Shown: piece by piece, positions 1-6,620 of the stretch
Position numbering within the stretch: the stretch's first letter is position 1
Layout: the number at the start of each line of letters is the position of its first letter
Assembly: GCA_003243255.1 (NCBI GenBank)
Contig: QFQM01000163.1
Span: 1 to 9,906, forward strand
Length of the DNA stretch: 9,906 bases
Direction: 5' to 3'
Origin: Flavobacterium psychrophilum
GTDB taxonomy: Bacteria > Bacteroidota > Bacteroidia > Flavobacteriales > Flavobacteriaceae
Program-made: the position numbers and the translations under genes
Notes under the pieces: model-generated
The model's database searches: none
Told to the model about the DNA's origin: nothing
Seen by the model: the letters and a program-made list of their open reading frames with translations, nothing else

Positions 1-427
1 AAAGCAGCTCAAAACCCCGAAAAACAGGTTTCATTCTCTTTACACTTAGCATTTCCCTTAGTCGCTGCCCGACCTCCGCAAAAGAATATAGTTCTATGGC
101 ATATCGTTTGGCGGTATCAATTGCGCCCTGCTGAAAACCATTTTCGGACACGAATATTTTTTTATTGATTTCAGGAATCCCCTGGCACTTCCCGTAAAAC
201 GCCTCAATTTTGTCTACACTGACTTTCTTGCTGTATTGTTTGCATTCAATTGCGATGGTAATTGGGAAGCCATTAATATTTGACCTTATAATAAGGTCAA
301 ACTCCCTTTTGGCCCCGTCCACATTTGCGATTTTAAAGTTGCGCAGTATTTCAGTTTCGGGATTGGACCGGTACACCTCTTCTACAATGGCAACCAGCTT
401 TTCCAAAAATTTACCATCCGTAGCCAT
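1..427 (-). CDS. Mrr-like restriction endonuclease, partial (C-terminus beyond window)
   Basis: An open frame starts at the ATG at 427 and stays open for 142 codons to the left edge, so the C-terminus is missing. Residues about 34-55 read REFDLIIRS, a short loop, then ITIAIECKQY. This is the D...(E)xK active-site pattern of the PD-(D/E)xK nuclease fold, with D36 and the ECK motif near residues 50-52 as the candidate catalytic residues. The following segment (KVSVDKIEAFYGKCQGI, a strand reading KKIFVSENGF, then QQGAIDTAKRYAIELYSF) matches the usual Mrr-domain ending: helix, strand, gaf-type turn, and an 'ieL' strand. The family cuts DNA, often in a modification-dependent way, as part of anti-phage defence. 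The gene has its own candidate promoter and lies about 100 bases downstream of the HNH gene on the same strand. The missing C-terminal half could carry a further domain, so the system type is open. Confidence 0.8.
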   Translation of the reverse strand, partial: MATDGKFLEKLVAIVEEVYRSNPETEILRNFKIANVDGAKREFDLIIRSNINGFPITIAIECKQYSKKVSVDKIEAFYGKCQGIPEINKKIFVSENGFQQGAIDTAKRYAIELYSFAEVGQRLREMLSVKRMKPVFRGFELL

Positions 428-451
428 AGTTCTAAATTTATAGTTTGCATT

Positions 452-459
452 CAAATATA
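452..459 (-). promoter_or_regulatory. Bacteroidetes-type -7 promoter box of the Mrr-like gene
   Basis: On the minus strand this reads TATATTTG, a perfect match to the Bacteroidetes -7 consensus TAnnTTTG, about 25 bases before the ATG at 427. The nearest TTTG upstream is 14 bases away, shorter than the usual 19-21, so the -33 element is weak or absent. It implies transcription separate from the HNH/ATPase operon, with a short leader. Confidence 0.45.
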
Positions 460-529
460 ACGGAATTTCAAGTCAAATTCAGGATGTTGCATAATGCTTT
501 AAATGATCGCATCTACTTGGCGGAATTTA

Positions 530-1369
530 CTAGATGAATTTTCCATCAAGAAAATCTTCATTGCTGTATAGTGCTTTATAAAATGCTGCCTGCCAGGAAT
601 TGATGTCCACTTCAGCCCTTGAGAGGTATGCCTCATCAAGAAACTCTTTAAGTTCGTCCTTTCCCTTTCTGTTAAAGATTCGGGTAATCTGGGATTCGAT
701 GTTCATAAATTCCGAACTGGCCTGTGACTTGTACAGCGCATTAAGCCCATAGGATGTAAAATGATGCTCGATCCTCCGGCGCAGCAAGGCCTCTATATGG
801 GGTAAGCGTTTTACCCTGAATTCAAATTTTATCTTCTTCAGTTGTATGATCTCACATTCCAGCCACTGGATACCTTCAATATTATCGAAGTAAGGGTGCA
901 GTGTGTGCTCCGAGGCCCTGGTCGGTATTGAAACCAACTTGCCCTTGTTGCATTGTGTACAGGCGGGCAACAGGTTTATCGGTGTAATAGAATAAATAGG
1001 GAAATTAGCCTTAGGCAGGAAATGGTCCAGCGTATCCGCAGGACGGTGGTTACAGTACGGGCATTTTTCATTGGGTGCCAGTATCATGATATCATCGTAA
1101 ATTTCCCTTGCAAGCTGACCTTTTTTGGAAAGTTTATCTGTGTACAGCTTTTTAAGTGCCGCTTCGTTCGCAATAGGGCTTATTTCAATATTCTGAGGTA
1201 TGGTATGAAGCTCGAGCGAACGAATTTTACTTTCCAGCACGGTTTCGTGACGCGTCAGGATTCTTACTGTGGCGTTGTACTCATCCCTCAAGGCAACGTC
1301 GGTCAGGTTGGAGATACAGGCCCTTAGGACAGTATCAACGGTAATTTCCGGTTTTACGATATATTTCAT
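530..1369 (-). CDS. HNH endonuclease, Septu PtuB-like
   Basis: 279 residues. The HNH/treble-clef core lies at residues about 103-144: CPYC (C103, C106), DHFLPK (D115, H116), NLLPACTQCNKGK (N132, C137, C140, N141). The four cysteines form a zinc-binding pair of knuckles and DH...N is the nuclease motif. Residues 1-100 are mostly helical and charged, and the C-terminal 120 residues have no motif I recognise. The start at 1369 is supported by AGGA at 1373-1376, which overlaps the stop codon of the upstream ATPase gene; only 5 bases separate the two genes, so translation is probably coupled. Known of the family: in Septu systems PtuB is the nuclease partner of the ATPase PtuA in phage defence, and the same pair is the effector of some retrons. 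No reverse transcriptase is present here. Assignment to Septu rests on architecture and motifs; a related ATPase-HNH defence family is the alternative. Confidence 0.82.
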   Translation of the reverse strand: MKYIVKPEITVDTVLRACISNLTDVALRDEYNATVRILTRHETVLESKIRSLELHTIPQNIEISPIANEAALKKLYTDKLSKKGQLAREIYDDIMILAPNEKCPYCNHRPADTLDHFLPKANFPIYSITPINLLPACTQCNKGKLVSIPTRASEHTLHPYFDNIEGIQWLECEIIQLKKIKFEFRVKRLPHIEALLRRRIEHHFTSYGLNALYKSQASSEFMNIESQITRIFNRKGKDELKEFLDEAYLSRAEVDINSWQAAFYKALYSNEDFLDGKFI

Positions 1370-1374
1370 TCGTC

Positions 1375-2871
1375 CTATGTAAAGAGGTTGCGTAATATTG
1401 CCCTGCCTTCCAGGCCGAGCTGATTGTTCAATTCCAGCAGGGCGTCCTTGTAGTTGAGTTTTTCCTCTGAGAGTTCCTGAAGGATATCATGAAACCCTGC
1501 TTCGGTAATTTCCAGGCCAAAAACTTCCCTTGTCAATATACCGACATTTTCCCCAAAAGATTCTATGGTAAGCCTGTTGGTTAAGATATTGCTGCCGCGC
1601 CGCACTAGTTTGATAACACAAGATCTGGGTACTTCCTGAAGTACCACGGGCGAGTGTGTACCGATAATAGCCACCGCGTTCCGTTTAATAAGCAAATTGG
1701 AAAGAGCCCTGATAAAAGCTGAGAGCAGCGGCGGGTGCAGATAGGTTTCCGGCTCATCAATGATGACAAGGCTTTTCTCCTCAATATGGATCACCAGGTT
1801 GGTTATGGATAGCAGAATAATCTTGTGACCTGAACTAAGGTTAGAGAATACGGTTTTCGATTCATTGACAAATGCCTTGTTTTCCGCAATCTTTGCAATT
1901 TTGGTCACCTGTGCTGCCTTAAAAATCGGGTCGGTCTCCAAAATTTCAAGTGCCTTTAGCCACAATTGGTTCTTGCTTCCCTTCCTGCATTTTTCTACAG
2001 CAGCCACAAATTCATCTTTCAGCTCATTTAAACTTTTGATATAGAATTTGTCATCTTCTATTTTTCGTAAGCCTATTGAGGTATACTTGATTTTTCGGCC
2101 TTCCTTATCTTCTTTTACCGGCAGAAATTCATCGAAAGCACTAAAGGATACCGAAACTATATTCGCAAACGAATTTTCATTATCGGGAGAATTGAAATTA
2201 AAGTAGCCATACCTTGAATTCCTGCGGTTTGCATTGAGCAGCGTCGAAATCATATTGTTGAACAAAAAGGTCTTGCCCACACCATTCCTGCCAATAACGA
2301 CGTGGATATTAGTGGGTGGATTTGAATTAGGCTGGACATCGAACTGAATCCTGGCCTGTGGTTTGTCCTTAACTTTCGGATAAATATATTCGAACTCAAA
2401 TGAAGTAAGAGTAGCATCGCCCTGAACCAGTCTTCGGAACTGCCCTTCAACAGAAACACGACTGATATCCCTGAGCAGGGAAGTCCTAGTCACTTCAAGA
2501 TCTTTGACCTCTTCGTAAAGGTCGACCTTTAAGCAAATATCATTTAGTCCGGAAAGAATTTCATCCCGCGTTGTTTCGCCAATGTTATTTAACTTTTCAT
2601 AATACGACAAATCCTGCCCCAGCGAAAAGTAAGAATCGTCAAGTTCGGTGAATGTTTCCGGTAAGACCGTTTTACTATCTGTCCTATGCCCGATCTTCAC
2701 ATAACCAAGAGAAAATTCCTGCCCATTGATGTAGAGGTTAGCGTTGTAGAGCGTATAAAATTCAAACCAGTCATTCCAGTCATCTTTCTTCAAGTATACG
2801 ATAGTGGAATATAGCTTCCTGTTCTGGTTGAGGGTCCAGTATGTAGTTACGAATAAGACATTATTTTCCAT
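1375..2871 (-). CDS. ABC/OLD-type AAA ATPase, Septu PtuA-like
   Basis: About 498 residues from the ATG at 2871, which has GAGG at 2878-2881 six bases upstream; an in-frame ATG at 2883 would add four residues. Motifs, numbered from 2871: Walker A GRNGVGKT (194-201), signature-like LSSGH (345-349), Walker B SLVIIDEPE followed by TYLHPPL (about 367-382), and the switch histidine in GTHSP (404-408). This order, with 'DEPExxLHPP' and 'GTHSP', is typical of SMC/OLD/AAA_21-type ATPases of defence systems. The first 160 or so residues come before the ATPase core; they are rich in Tyr, Trp and acidic residues and I do not recognise them. The product should form ATP-dependent dimers that control the HNH partner encoded 5 bases downstream. 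Cytoplasmic: no signal peptide or membrane segment seen. The Septu label is inferred from the gene pair. Confidence 0.8.
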   Translation of the reverse strand: MENNVLFVTTYWTLNQNRKLYSTIVYLKKDDWNDWFEFYTLYNANLYINGQEFSLGYVKIGHRTDSKTVLPETFTELDDSYFSLGQDLSYYEKLNNIGETTRDEILSGLNDICLKVDLYEEVKDLEVTRTSLLRDISRVSVEGQFRRLVQGDATLTSFEFEYIYPKVKDKPQARIQFDVQPNSNPPTNIHVVIGRNGVGKTFLFNNMISTLLNANRRNSRYGYFNFNSPDNENSFANIVSVSFSAFDEFLPVKEDKEGRKIKYTSIGLRKIEDDKFYIKSLNELKDEFVAAVEKCRKGSKNQLWLKALEILETDPIFKAAQVTKIAKIAENKAFVNESKTVFSNLSSGHKIILLSITNLVIHIEEKSLVIIDEPETYLHPPLLSAFIRALSNLLIKRNAVAIIGTHSPVVLQEVPRSCVIKLVRRGSNILTNRLTIESFGENVGILTREVFGLEITEAGFHDILQELSEEKLNYKDALLELNNQLGLEGRAILRNLFT

Positions 2872-2925
2872 ATAATTCCTCATTAATGCCGCAATAATTA
2901 TTGCCTATGTTGGTTGTTGTTAAGG

Positions 2926-2958
2926 TAAATGTATTAAATTTCTTTAATTAATTTAAAA
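2926..2958 (-). promoter_or_regulatory. Weak candidate promoter of the ATPase-HNH operon
   Basis: On the minus strand TTTT (2955-2958), a 21-base gap and TACATTTA (2926-2933) each match the Bacteroidetes -33 (TTTG) and -7 (TAnnTTTG) boxes with one mismatch and a normal gap. The leader to the ATG at 2871 would be about 45-50 bases. The region is very A/T rich, so a chance match is possible. Confidence 0.3.
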
Positions 2959-3000
2959 TTGTACTTGAAGACTATCGCAACAGTTGATATAGGTGATATC

Positions 3001-3078
3001 AAAAAGCAAGACGCACCCGCCAGGCAAATGCAGTAGGGGTTTCCCCAATGCTGTTGCTGGGCGGGCGCATCCGCTTTT
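3001..3078 (-). other. Structured intergenic element with long imperfect stem and nested hairpin
   Basis: Arms 3002-3021 and 3060-3078 are inverted copies: an AAAAGC/GCTTTT outer stem, a small internal loop, then a 12-base inner stem (3010-3021 with 3060-3071). The two non-Watson-Crick positions of the inner stem become G-U wobbles only if the RNA is read from the minus strand, which fits transcription out of the upstream ThiF gene. Between the arms, GGGG (3036-3039) and CCCC (3043-3046) form a tight hairpin with a three-base loop, extended by GCA/TGC. It could be part of a transcription terminator, an RNA-stability element at the end of the PRTRC message, or a dispersed intergenic repeat. 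A 72-codon frame across it is judged spurious. Confidence 0.5.
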
Positions 3079-3082
3079 AAAC

Positions 3083-3127
3083 CGCAAAAAGGCGTTCCCG
3101 ACCTAAGGGAGGGATTGCCTTTTTGCG
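3083..3127. terminator. Bidirectional Rho-independent terminator-like hairpin
   Basis: CGCAAAAAGGC (from 3083) pairs with GCCTTTTTGCG (to 3127), followed inward by a G-U, one mismatch, an A-T and CCC (3097-3099) with GGG (3111-3113), closing an 11-base loop. Runs of A on one side and T on the other let it act on both strands. It lies 18 bases beyond the ThiF stop and so should end the PRTRC operon before the ATPase-HNH operon. Confidence 0.6.
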
Positions 3128-3144
3128 CCGGAAATCCACTATAA

Positions 3145-3933
3145 TCAGCCAACCGCTAACGGTTGGCTGCGAAAATTCCTCAAATTCAGAAAAATACCCC
3201 TTTCGGTAGTAAAGCCTTGCCTGAACAGTTGCCACAGCAGGCTGCACCCCATCTGTGCCAATACGGAATTGATGTACAAATCCTGTTTTTCAAGGGCTTC
3301 GGCAAGGGAGCAGCTGGGTAGGTCTTCGGTATCGCCCTGCCTTAGCAGTTCGGCAAATTCTGTTGTAACCTGTGGCAGGCTGCCCACAGGTGTAAACTTT
3401 TCCGATGCAGGTTGTTTGATGCTGCCGATGGTTGACAGTATGACCTGACCCGTGTCCTTACTGTTACCGAAATCCATCCAATAGCGTGGTGTGTCGGCAC
3501 GGCTTGTACTCAAATCCAAGTCGCCCAATACTTCGGCAATCTCGAAACGGGCGGCTGCGGTGTCCACGCAGGAAATATAAATGGCGTGCCTGCCTGTTGC
3601 GGTATCGGGAGTGAATGGCTTTTCAATGGCTTTCCAAGACGTGCCGAAAAATCGGTTGGTACGCGCAATCAGGGCAGCGGCTTTGAATAAACCTACTTCG
3701 CATTCAGCAAATAACTGCCTGCCACGGTTGGCATCGGTTATTACATCATCATCCCACAGGCTGACCTGAAAACCTGCGTGCCCTAATTGTTGCAGGCTGT
3801 GGGACATCCGTGCCAAGCCTGTCAGTACTTGTGAGCCTGTACCGCCTGCCCCGATAAGGCACACTGCAATCGGGTTGGTCGGGTTCAGCAGTTCGGCAGG
3901 CACAAAGTGTGCTTTTACTTTTATAGTTTCCAT
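3145..3933 (-). CDS. PRTRC system ThiF family protein (E1-like adenylating enzyme)
   Basis: 262 residues. N-terminal Rossmann nucleotide-binding loop IGAGGTGSQV (27-36), then the E1/ThiF signature WDDDVITDANRGRQ (60-73), where the acidic residues and N69/R70/R72 should bind ATP and magnesium. CVD at 122-124 ends the adjacent strand. A conserved-looking segment LPSCSLAEALEKQDLYINS (205-223) gives C208 as a candidate active-site cysteine; this role is inferred. ThiF/E1 proteins adenylate the C-terminal glycine of a ubiquitin-like protein, and here protein C of the same operon is the natural substrate candidate. The ATG overlaps the stop of protein B by one base (TAATG), so translation is coupled. 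It is the last gene of the PRTRC operon and is followed by hairpins. Family name PRTRC (ParB-related, ThiF-related cassette) is from recognition of the whole set. Confidence 0.9.
   Translation of the reverse strand: METIKVKAHFVPAELLNPTNPIAVCLIGAGGTGSQVLTGLARMSHSLQQLGHAGFQVSLWDDDVITDANRGRQLFAECEVGLFKAAALIARTNRFFGTSWKAIEKPFTPDTATGRHAIYISCVDTAAARFEIAEVLGDLDLSTSRADTPRYWMDFGNSKDTGQVILSTIGSIKQPASEKFTPVGSLPQVTTEFAELLRQGDTEDLPSCSLAEALEKQDLYINSVLAQMGCSLLWQLFRQGFTTERGIFLNLRNFRSQPLAVG
3146..3169 (-). repeat. 9-bp perfect hairpin over the 3' end of the ThiF gene
   Basis: CAGCCAACC (3146-3154) and GGTTGGCTG (3161-3169) are perfect inverted copies with a 6-base loop. The hairpin encodes the last residues of the ThiF protein (SQPLAVG) and abuts its stop codon. 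It has no U-run after it, so it looks more like a 3'-end protecting structure, or an accessory to the terminator 14 bases further on. Confidence 0.5.
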
Positions 3934-4634
3934 TACAATAGGTTTTTAAGGGTTAGGGGAGTGGCTCTAAGGCTGTCGGTGGGGAATGGCTTTTTAGGGT
4001 CAGTCATCAGTTCTTTGTACAGGTTGAACAGGTTTACCCCTACAGGGTTGTGTTCGTTGATGTGGTGGGAGAAATAACTCTCAAAGAAATACCCCTGCCA
4101 TGCGCTGATAAATTCCTCCAGGCTTGCAGCGGATTTTATGGCTATATTGACATTTCCCATACACACAAAACCTTTTTGGTACAGGTTAAAAAATGGGGCA
4201 TGGAACAAGGGTGTTGCTGCTTTTGGTTTGGCTTTACCTTTCAGGGCAAAGATTTGAAGTTCTTTTTTATTAGCTTTCCATACAAGGGCAGGCAGGGCAA
4301 CCGTGCCATTTTCCAAGCCAAGGCTTTCCGCAAAATACAGTTTTTGCCTTTGTGGTTTGGTATACCATACCACGCTGCCGTTGTCGGACGGGTCAATGTA
4401 CAGTACATTGGCAGGCAGTATGCCCTCAGGGCGCAGGAATGCCTTTGTCGCCTGCTCACGGGTATCAAGGGCTTTGGCAAGGCTCTGGGCTTCCCGCACC
4501 GATAAGGGGTGCGGGTTTACGGGGCAGCCGCTTTCGTCCATCTCATAGTATTCGATGTAGGGCGTGTCCGATGCCTTTGCGCTAAAGACCACAAGGGCTG
4601 CTGCGGGGGTATAGAGTTTTATATCAGTTGCCAT
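3933..4634 (-). CDS. PRTRC system protein B (predicted E2-like fold)
   Basis: 233 residues. The central region HAPFFNLYQKGFVCMGN (145-161) is the most family-like part: a 'FFN...G.vC.G' motif with C158, followed by SLEEFISAWQGYFFESYFSHH (171-191) and a C-terminal tail ending PTDSLRATPLTLKNLL. Established knowledge, recalled: protein B of PRTRC cassettes belongs to a family predicted to share the E2 (ubiquitin-conjugating) fold, with the motif cysteine as the putative thioester site. That would let it accept protein C from the ThiF protein; the transfer is inferred. The start overlaps the end of the upstream 388-residue gene by 11 bases, and its stop overlaps the ThiF start by one base. No membrane segment or signal peptide seen. 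Confidence 0.85.
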   Translation of the reverse strand: MATDIKLYTPAAALVVFSAKASDTPYIEYYEMDESGCPVNPHPLSVREAQSLAKALDTREQATKAFLRPEGILPANVLYIDPSDNGSVVWYTKPQRQKLYFAESLGLENGTVALPALVWKANKKELQIFALKGKAKPKAATPLFHAPFFNLYQKGFVCMGNVNIAIKSAASLEEFISAWQGYFFESYFSHHINEHNPVGVNLFNLYKELMTDPKKPFPTDSLRATPLTLKNLL

Positions 4635-5790
4635 AATCGCAGTTGTTTAAAAGGTAGCACAATTCATTGATTAGGGGGAAAAGGCGGCACTCAAAGTCAA
4701 GGTTTTCGGTGTGCTGCGGCTGCCCGTCAAAACAGCGTTTGAGTACTGGCTCTTGTTGGGAGCTACATTCCCCAAATTCGCTGTTGATCGTTTGTTCAAG
4801 ATTATTATACAGCCACCCGTTGGTAGCTGCCACAAAGCCGATGTATTTTTCCATCGTGATGCAGTCGTTATCATAATAATCTTCCTCGGGGTCAGGCAGT
4901 TGGTCGGTATCGGCATGGCGGTACATATTTTCATTTGGAAAATCCTGTCGCAGCCTGTAGAATTTTTGGGCAATGCGCAAGCAGTACTCGTCAAAGGCAT
5001 CATTAGGGACGAAAGTGTCAAGCCATTGCCCGTACCGCTCATTGTGTATTTTATTCCAAAACGTCCGCATAACTGCATTCCCGACATACTTTGCAACCCT
5101 GACGGCATTGGCATAGCTGTTAAAATCTTCTTTGTCCCACCCATCAGGGTCGTCCAGTACCCAATCGGCAAGCATATCATAATTCCAGTACAGGTAACTG
5201 TCCCCGTCCCTGTAGTAAGGAACGCCAACGGAATGGTACAGGTAATGGAAAACACAGAGTAGCAGTCGGGCAGCCTTTTTACGTTTCCTGTTGCGCAACA
5301 AATGGTATACAGGTAGTACAGGGATATAAAACAACGTATTGCCTGTGTGGTAACTTTCGGTGACGTGCAGGGCAAAAGTGCCGTTATCCTCCAAAAGTTC
5401 TATTTCAATATATTGTGGGTGGGTGTCCCGTAACAGCCGTGCCGCTTCGTGCAGGGCAACCTCCCTGCCATACGGATAGGCAAGGTTTTGGGTGTCCACA
5501 GGGCTAATTAGGTAATGGCTGTACAGCAGCGAAAAGCTGCGGTAAAAATCGGCTTTCTCGCTGTCACCTGCCACAGCCTGCCCCGTGTAATGCGGCAGGA
5601 AACGGTTTTTTAGAAAACCATAGGCAGCAGCCCCGCAGGTGCTGATTGCAGGCGGTCGGCAAGGATTGCTGCGCTGTCCTTTCTGCGCCCAAGGTTCAGC
5701 AGGAATTCGCCTGCGTTTTGGTGCAGCAGCTTTTGCCTTTTGTTTTGGGGCGGCTGCAACCGCCCCGTTAGTATCTTTTGCATAGTCCAT
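4624..5790 (-). CDS. PRTRC-associated hypothetical protein, possibly protein F-like
   Basis: 388 residues, family not firmly recognised. The N-terminus (about 1-50) is a low-complexity Ala/Lys/Arg/Pro tail with KAKAAAPKRRR, suited to nucleic-acid binding. The middle (about 60-260) is rich in aromatic residues, with HTGNTLFYIPVLPVYHLL near 148-165, a basic RNRKRKK stretch, and VGVPYYRDGDSYLYWNYDMLADWVLDD soon after. The C-terminal third is acidic (DPEEDYYDNDCITMEKY) and ends in helical LFPLINELCYLLNNCDYGN. It lies between proteins C and B, 14 bases after C and overlapping B by 11 bases, so it is an integral cassette member. Position and length resemble PRTRC protein F, but that is a guess from context. 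The hydrophobic helices near 160-190 are short and interrupted by charges, so a membrane protein is unlikely. Confidence 0.75.
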   Translation of the reverse strand: MDYAKDTNGAVAAAPKQKAKAAAPKRRRIPAEPWAQKGQRSNPCRPPAISTCGAAAYGFLKNRFLPHYTGQAVAGDSEKADFYRSFSLLYSHYLISPVDTQNLAYPYGREVALHEAARLLRDTHPQYIEIELLEDNGTFALHVTESYHTGNTLFYIPVLPVYHLLRNRKRKKAARLLLCVFHYLYHSVGVPYYRDGDSYLYWNYDMLADWVLDDPDGWDKEDFNSYANAVRVAKYVGNAVMRTFWNKIHNERYGQWLDTFVPNDAFDEYCLRIAQKFYRLRQDFPNENMYRHADTDQLPDPEEDYYDNDCITMEKYIGFVAATNGWLYNNLEQTINSEFGECSSQQEPVLKRCFDGQPQHTENLDFECRLFPLINELCYLLNNCDYGN

Positions 5791-5804
5791 AATTTGAGGT
5801 ATAA

Positions 5805-6023
5805 TTATCCTTTTGTTCCCATAGTGGTTTCAAAACGATACTGCACGGTATCGTTGGTAATTTCAGGGCCGACCGTCTTGGCGGTGGTTAGTTTCGGGTA
5901 GCTGTTGGCATAGAAATTCATAACAGCTTCTATGCTCCATTTCGGGTCAGGGTCAGTTAATGTAAACTCATTCCCCTTGTCTTTCATCAAAAATACCCTC
6001 GGCATCAGTGTTGTCTGTAGCAT
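5805..6023 (-). CDS. PRTRC system protein C (ubiquitin-like)
   Basis: 72 residues from the ATG at 6023 (MLQTTLMPRVF), the length usual for this family; an in-frame ATG at 6047 would add eight residues that do not look like the family. Motifs: FTLTDPDPKWSIEAVMNFYANSY, then LTTAKTVGPEI and VQYRFETTMGTKG at the C-terminus. 'TDPDP', 'FY...YP.LTTA' and the terminal GTKG are family hallmarks. Recalled knowledge: PRTRC protein C is assigned to a prokaryotic ubiquitin-like (beta-grasp) family. The protein ends in glycine, so it would need no proteolytic processing before activation by the ThiF protein. The gene begins inside protein E in another frame (overlap 5968-6023) and has no clear Shine-Dalgarno site, which suggests translation coupled to that of E. 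Confidence 0.85.
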   Translation of the reverse strand: MLQTTLMPRVFLMKDKGNEFTLTDPDPKWSIEAVMNFYANSYPKLTTAKTVGPEITNDTVQYRFETTMGTKG

Positions 6024-6615
6024 CTTGCACGGTTTTAGGTTCAACATTCGTTACATCGGTGGCAGGCTGCACTGCACCGAACAGGTCGGGGCTGAATTTA
6101 GCCGACAGGCTTGCCCTGCGGTTGCGCAGTTCTTCGGCTTTTTCGGGAAACTCCGAAACTGGTGGGACTTTCAGCCATGCATCCTTAAATTTGCCTGCGG
6201 CTTCGAGTTTATCCACTTCCTCCATAATACCCCTGTACTTCATTTCCTGTTTTTCCTCGGGGGTGGTGGGGTTTTCCGTTTTAGCGGGTTTGTCTGCCTT
6301 TTCGGTTTTCTTTTTCTCCATAGCCGCATTTTTTTTGGCAGCTTCCTGCCCTTTAAGGTACTGTTCCATATTCACGAGGAGTTTAGAGGTTTCGGCTACA
6401 GGTGCGCTCACGGCATCAAAAAAGCCCTCGCAGAGTTCCTTTGCGCTACCCCTTAAAATCAGGGGTGGGATGTGGTTCTTGGCGGCATCCCCGCAACCGT
6501 CATTTTGCAGCAGTATAGAAGTGGTCAGTTGTTCCCCGTCCTTTTTGACGGTAATGTTCAGGCAGCCCTCAAAGGGAATGGCTGCGATATGGGCAAAAAA
6601 ATTGGTAACAGGCAT
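5968..6615 (-). CDS. PRTRC system protein E
   Basis: 215 residues. The N-terminal domain (1-80: FFAHIAAIPFEGCLNITVKK, then IPPLILRGSAKELCEGFFDAV) has the alternating strand/helix pattern of PRTRC protein E, with short strands followed by a 'L.GtaeELd..F' type helix. Residues about 85-125 are a Lys/Glu-rich linker (EAAKKNAAMEKKKTEKADKP), likely coiled or disordered. The C-terminal part (125-175) is helical with GKFKDAWLKVPPVSEFPEK, and the last 40 residues are acidic and low complexity. Biochemical role unknown; the family is defined only by its place in PRTRC cassettes on plasmids and integrative elements. The start lies 5 bases after the stop of the 62-residue gene. The last 18 codons also encode the start of protein C in another frame. 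Confidence 0.85.
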   Translation of the reverse strand: MPVTNFFAHIAAIPFEGCLNITVKKDGEQLTTSILLQNDGCGDAAKNHIPPLILRGSAKELCEGFFDAVSAPVAETSKLLVNMEQYLKGQEAAKKNAAMEKKKTEKADKPAKTENPTTPEEKQEMKYRGIMEEVDKLEAAGKFKDAWLKVPPVSEFPEKAEELRNRRASLSAKFSPDLFGAVQPATDVTNVEPKTVQDATDNTDAEGIFDERQGE

Positions 6616-6620
6616 AACGT

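Noticed and set aside
530..2883. Retron with Septu-type effector
   Set aside because: The ATPase-HNH pair is also the effector of some retrons, but no reverse transcriptase frame and no clear msr/msd structure are found next to it in the window.
2934..3152. Minus-strand frame of 72 codons between ThiF and the ATPase gene
   Set aside because: It runs straight through two strong hairpins, begins inside the ThiF 3' end, and has an unnatural Cys/Gly/Pro-rich sequence. The structures explain the bases better.
3146..3169. Attachment site or transposon end at the ThiF 3' end
   Set aside because: The inverted repeat is a tight hairpin with a 6-base loop. I saw no second copy, target duplication or integrase to support recombination.
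4711..5262. Plus-strand frame of 183 codons opposite the 388-residue gene
   Set aside because: It is antisense to a well-packed operon gene with conserved overlaps on both sides, has no ribosome site, and a hydrophobic composition typical of antisense shadows.
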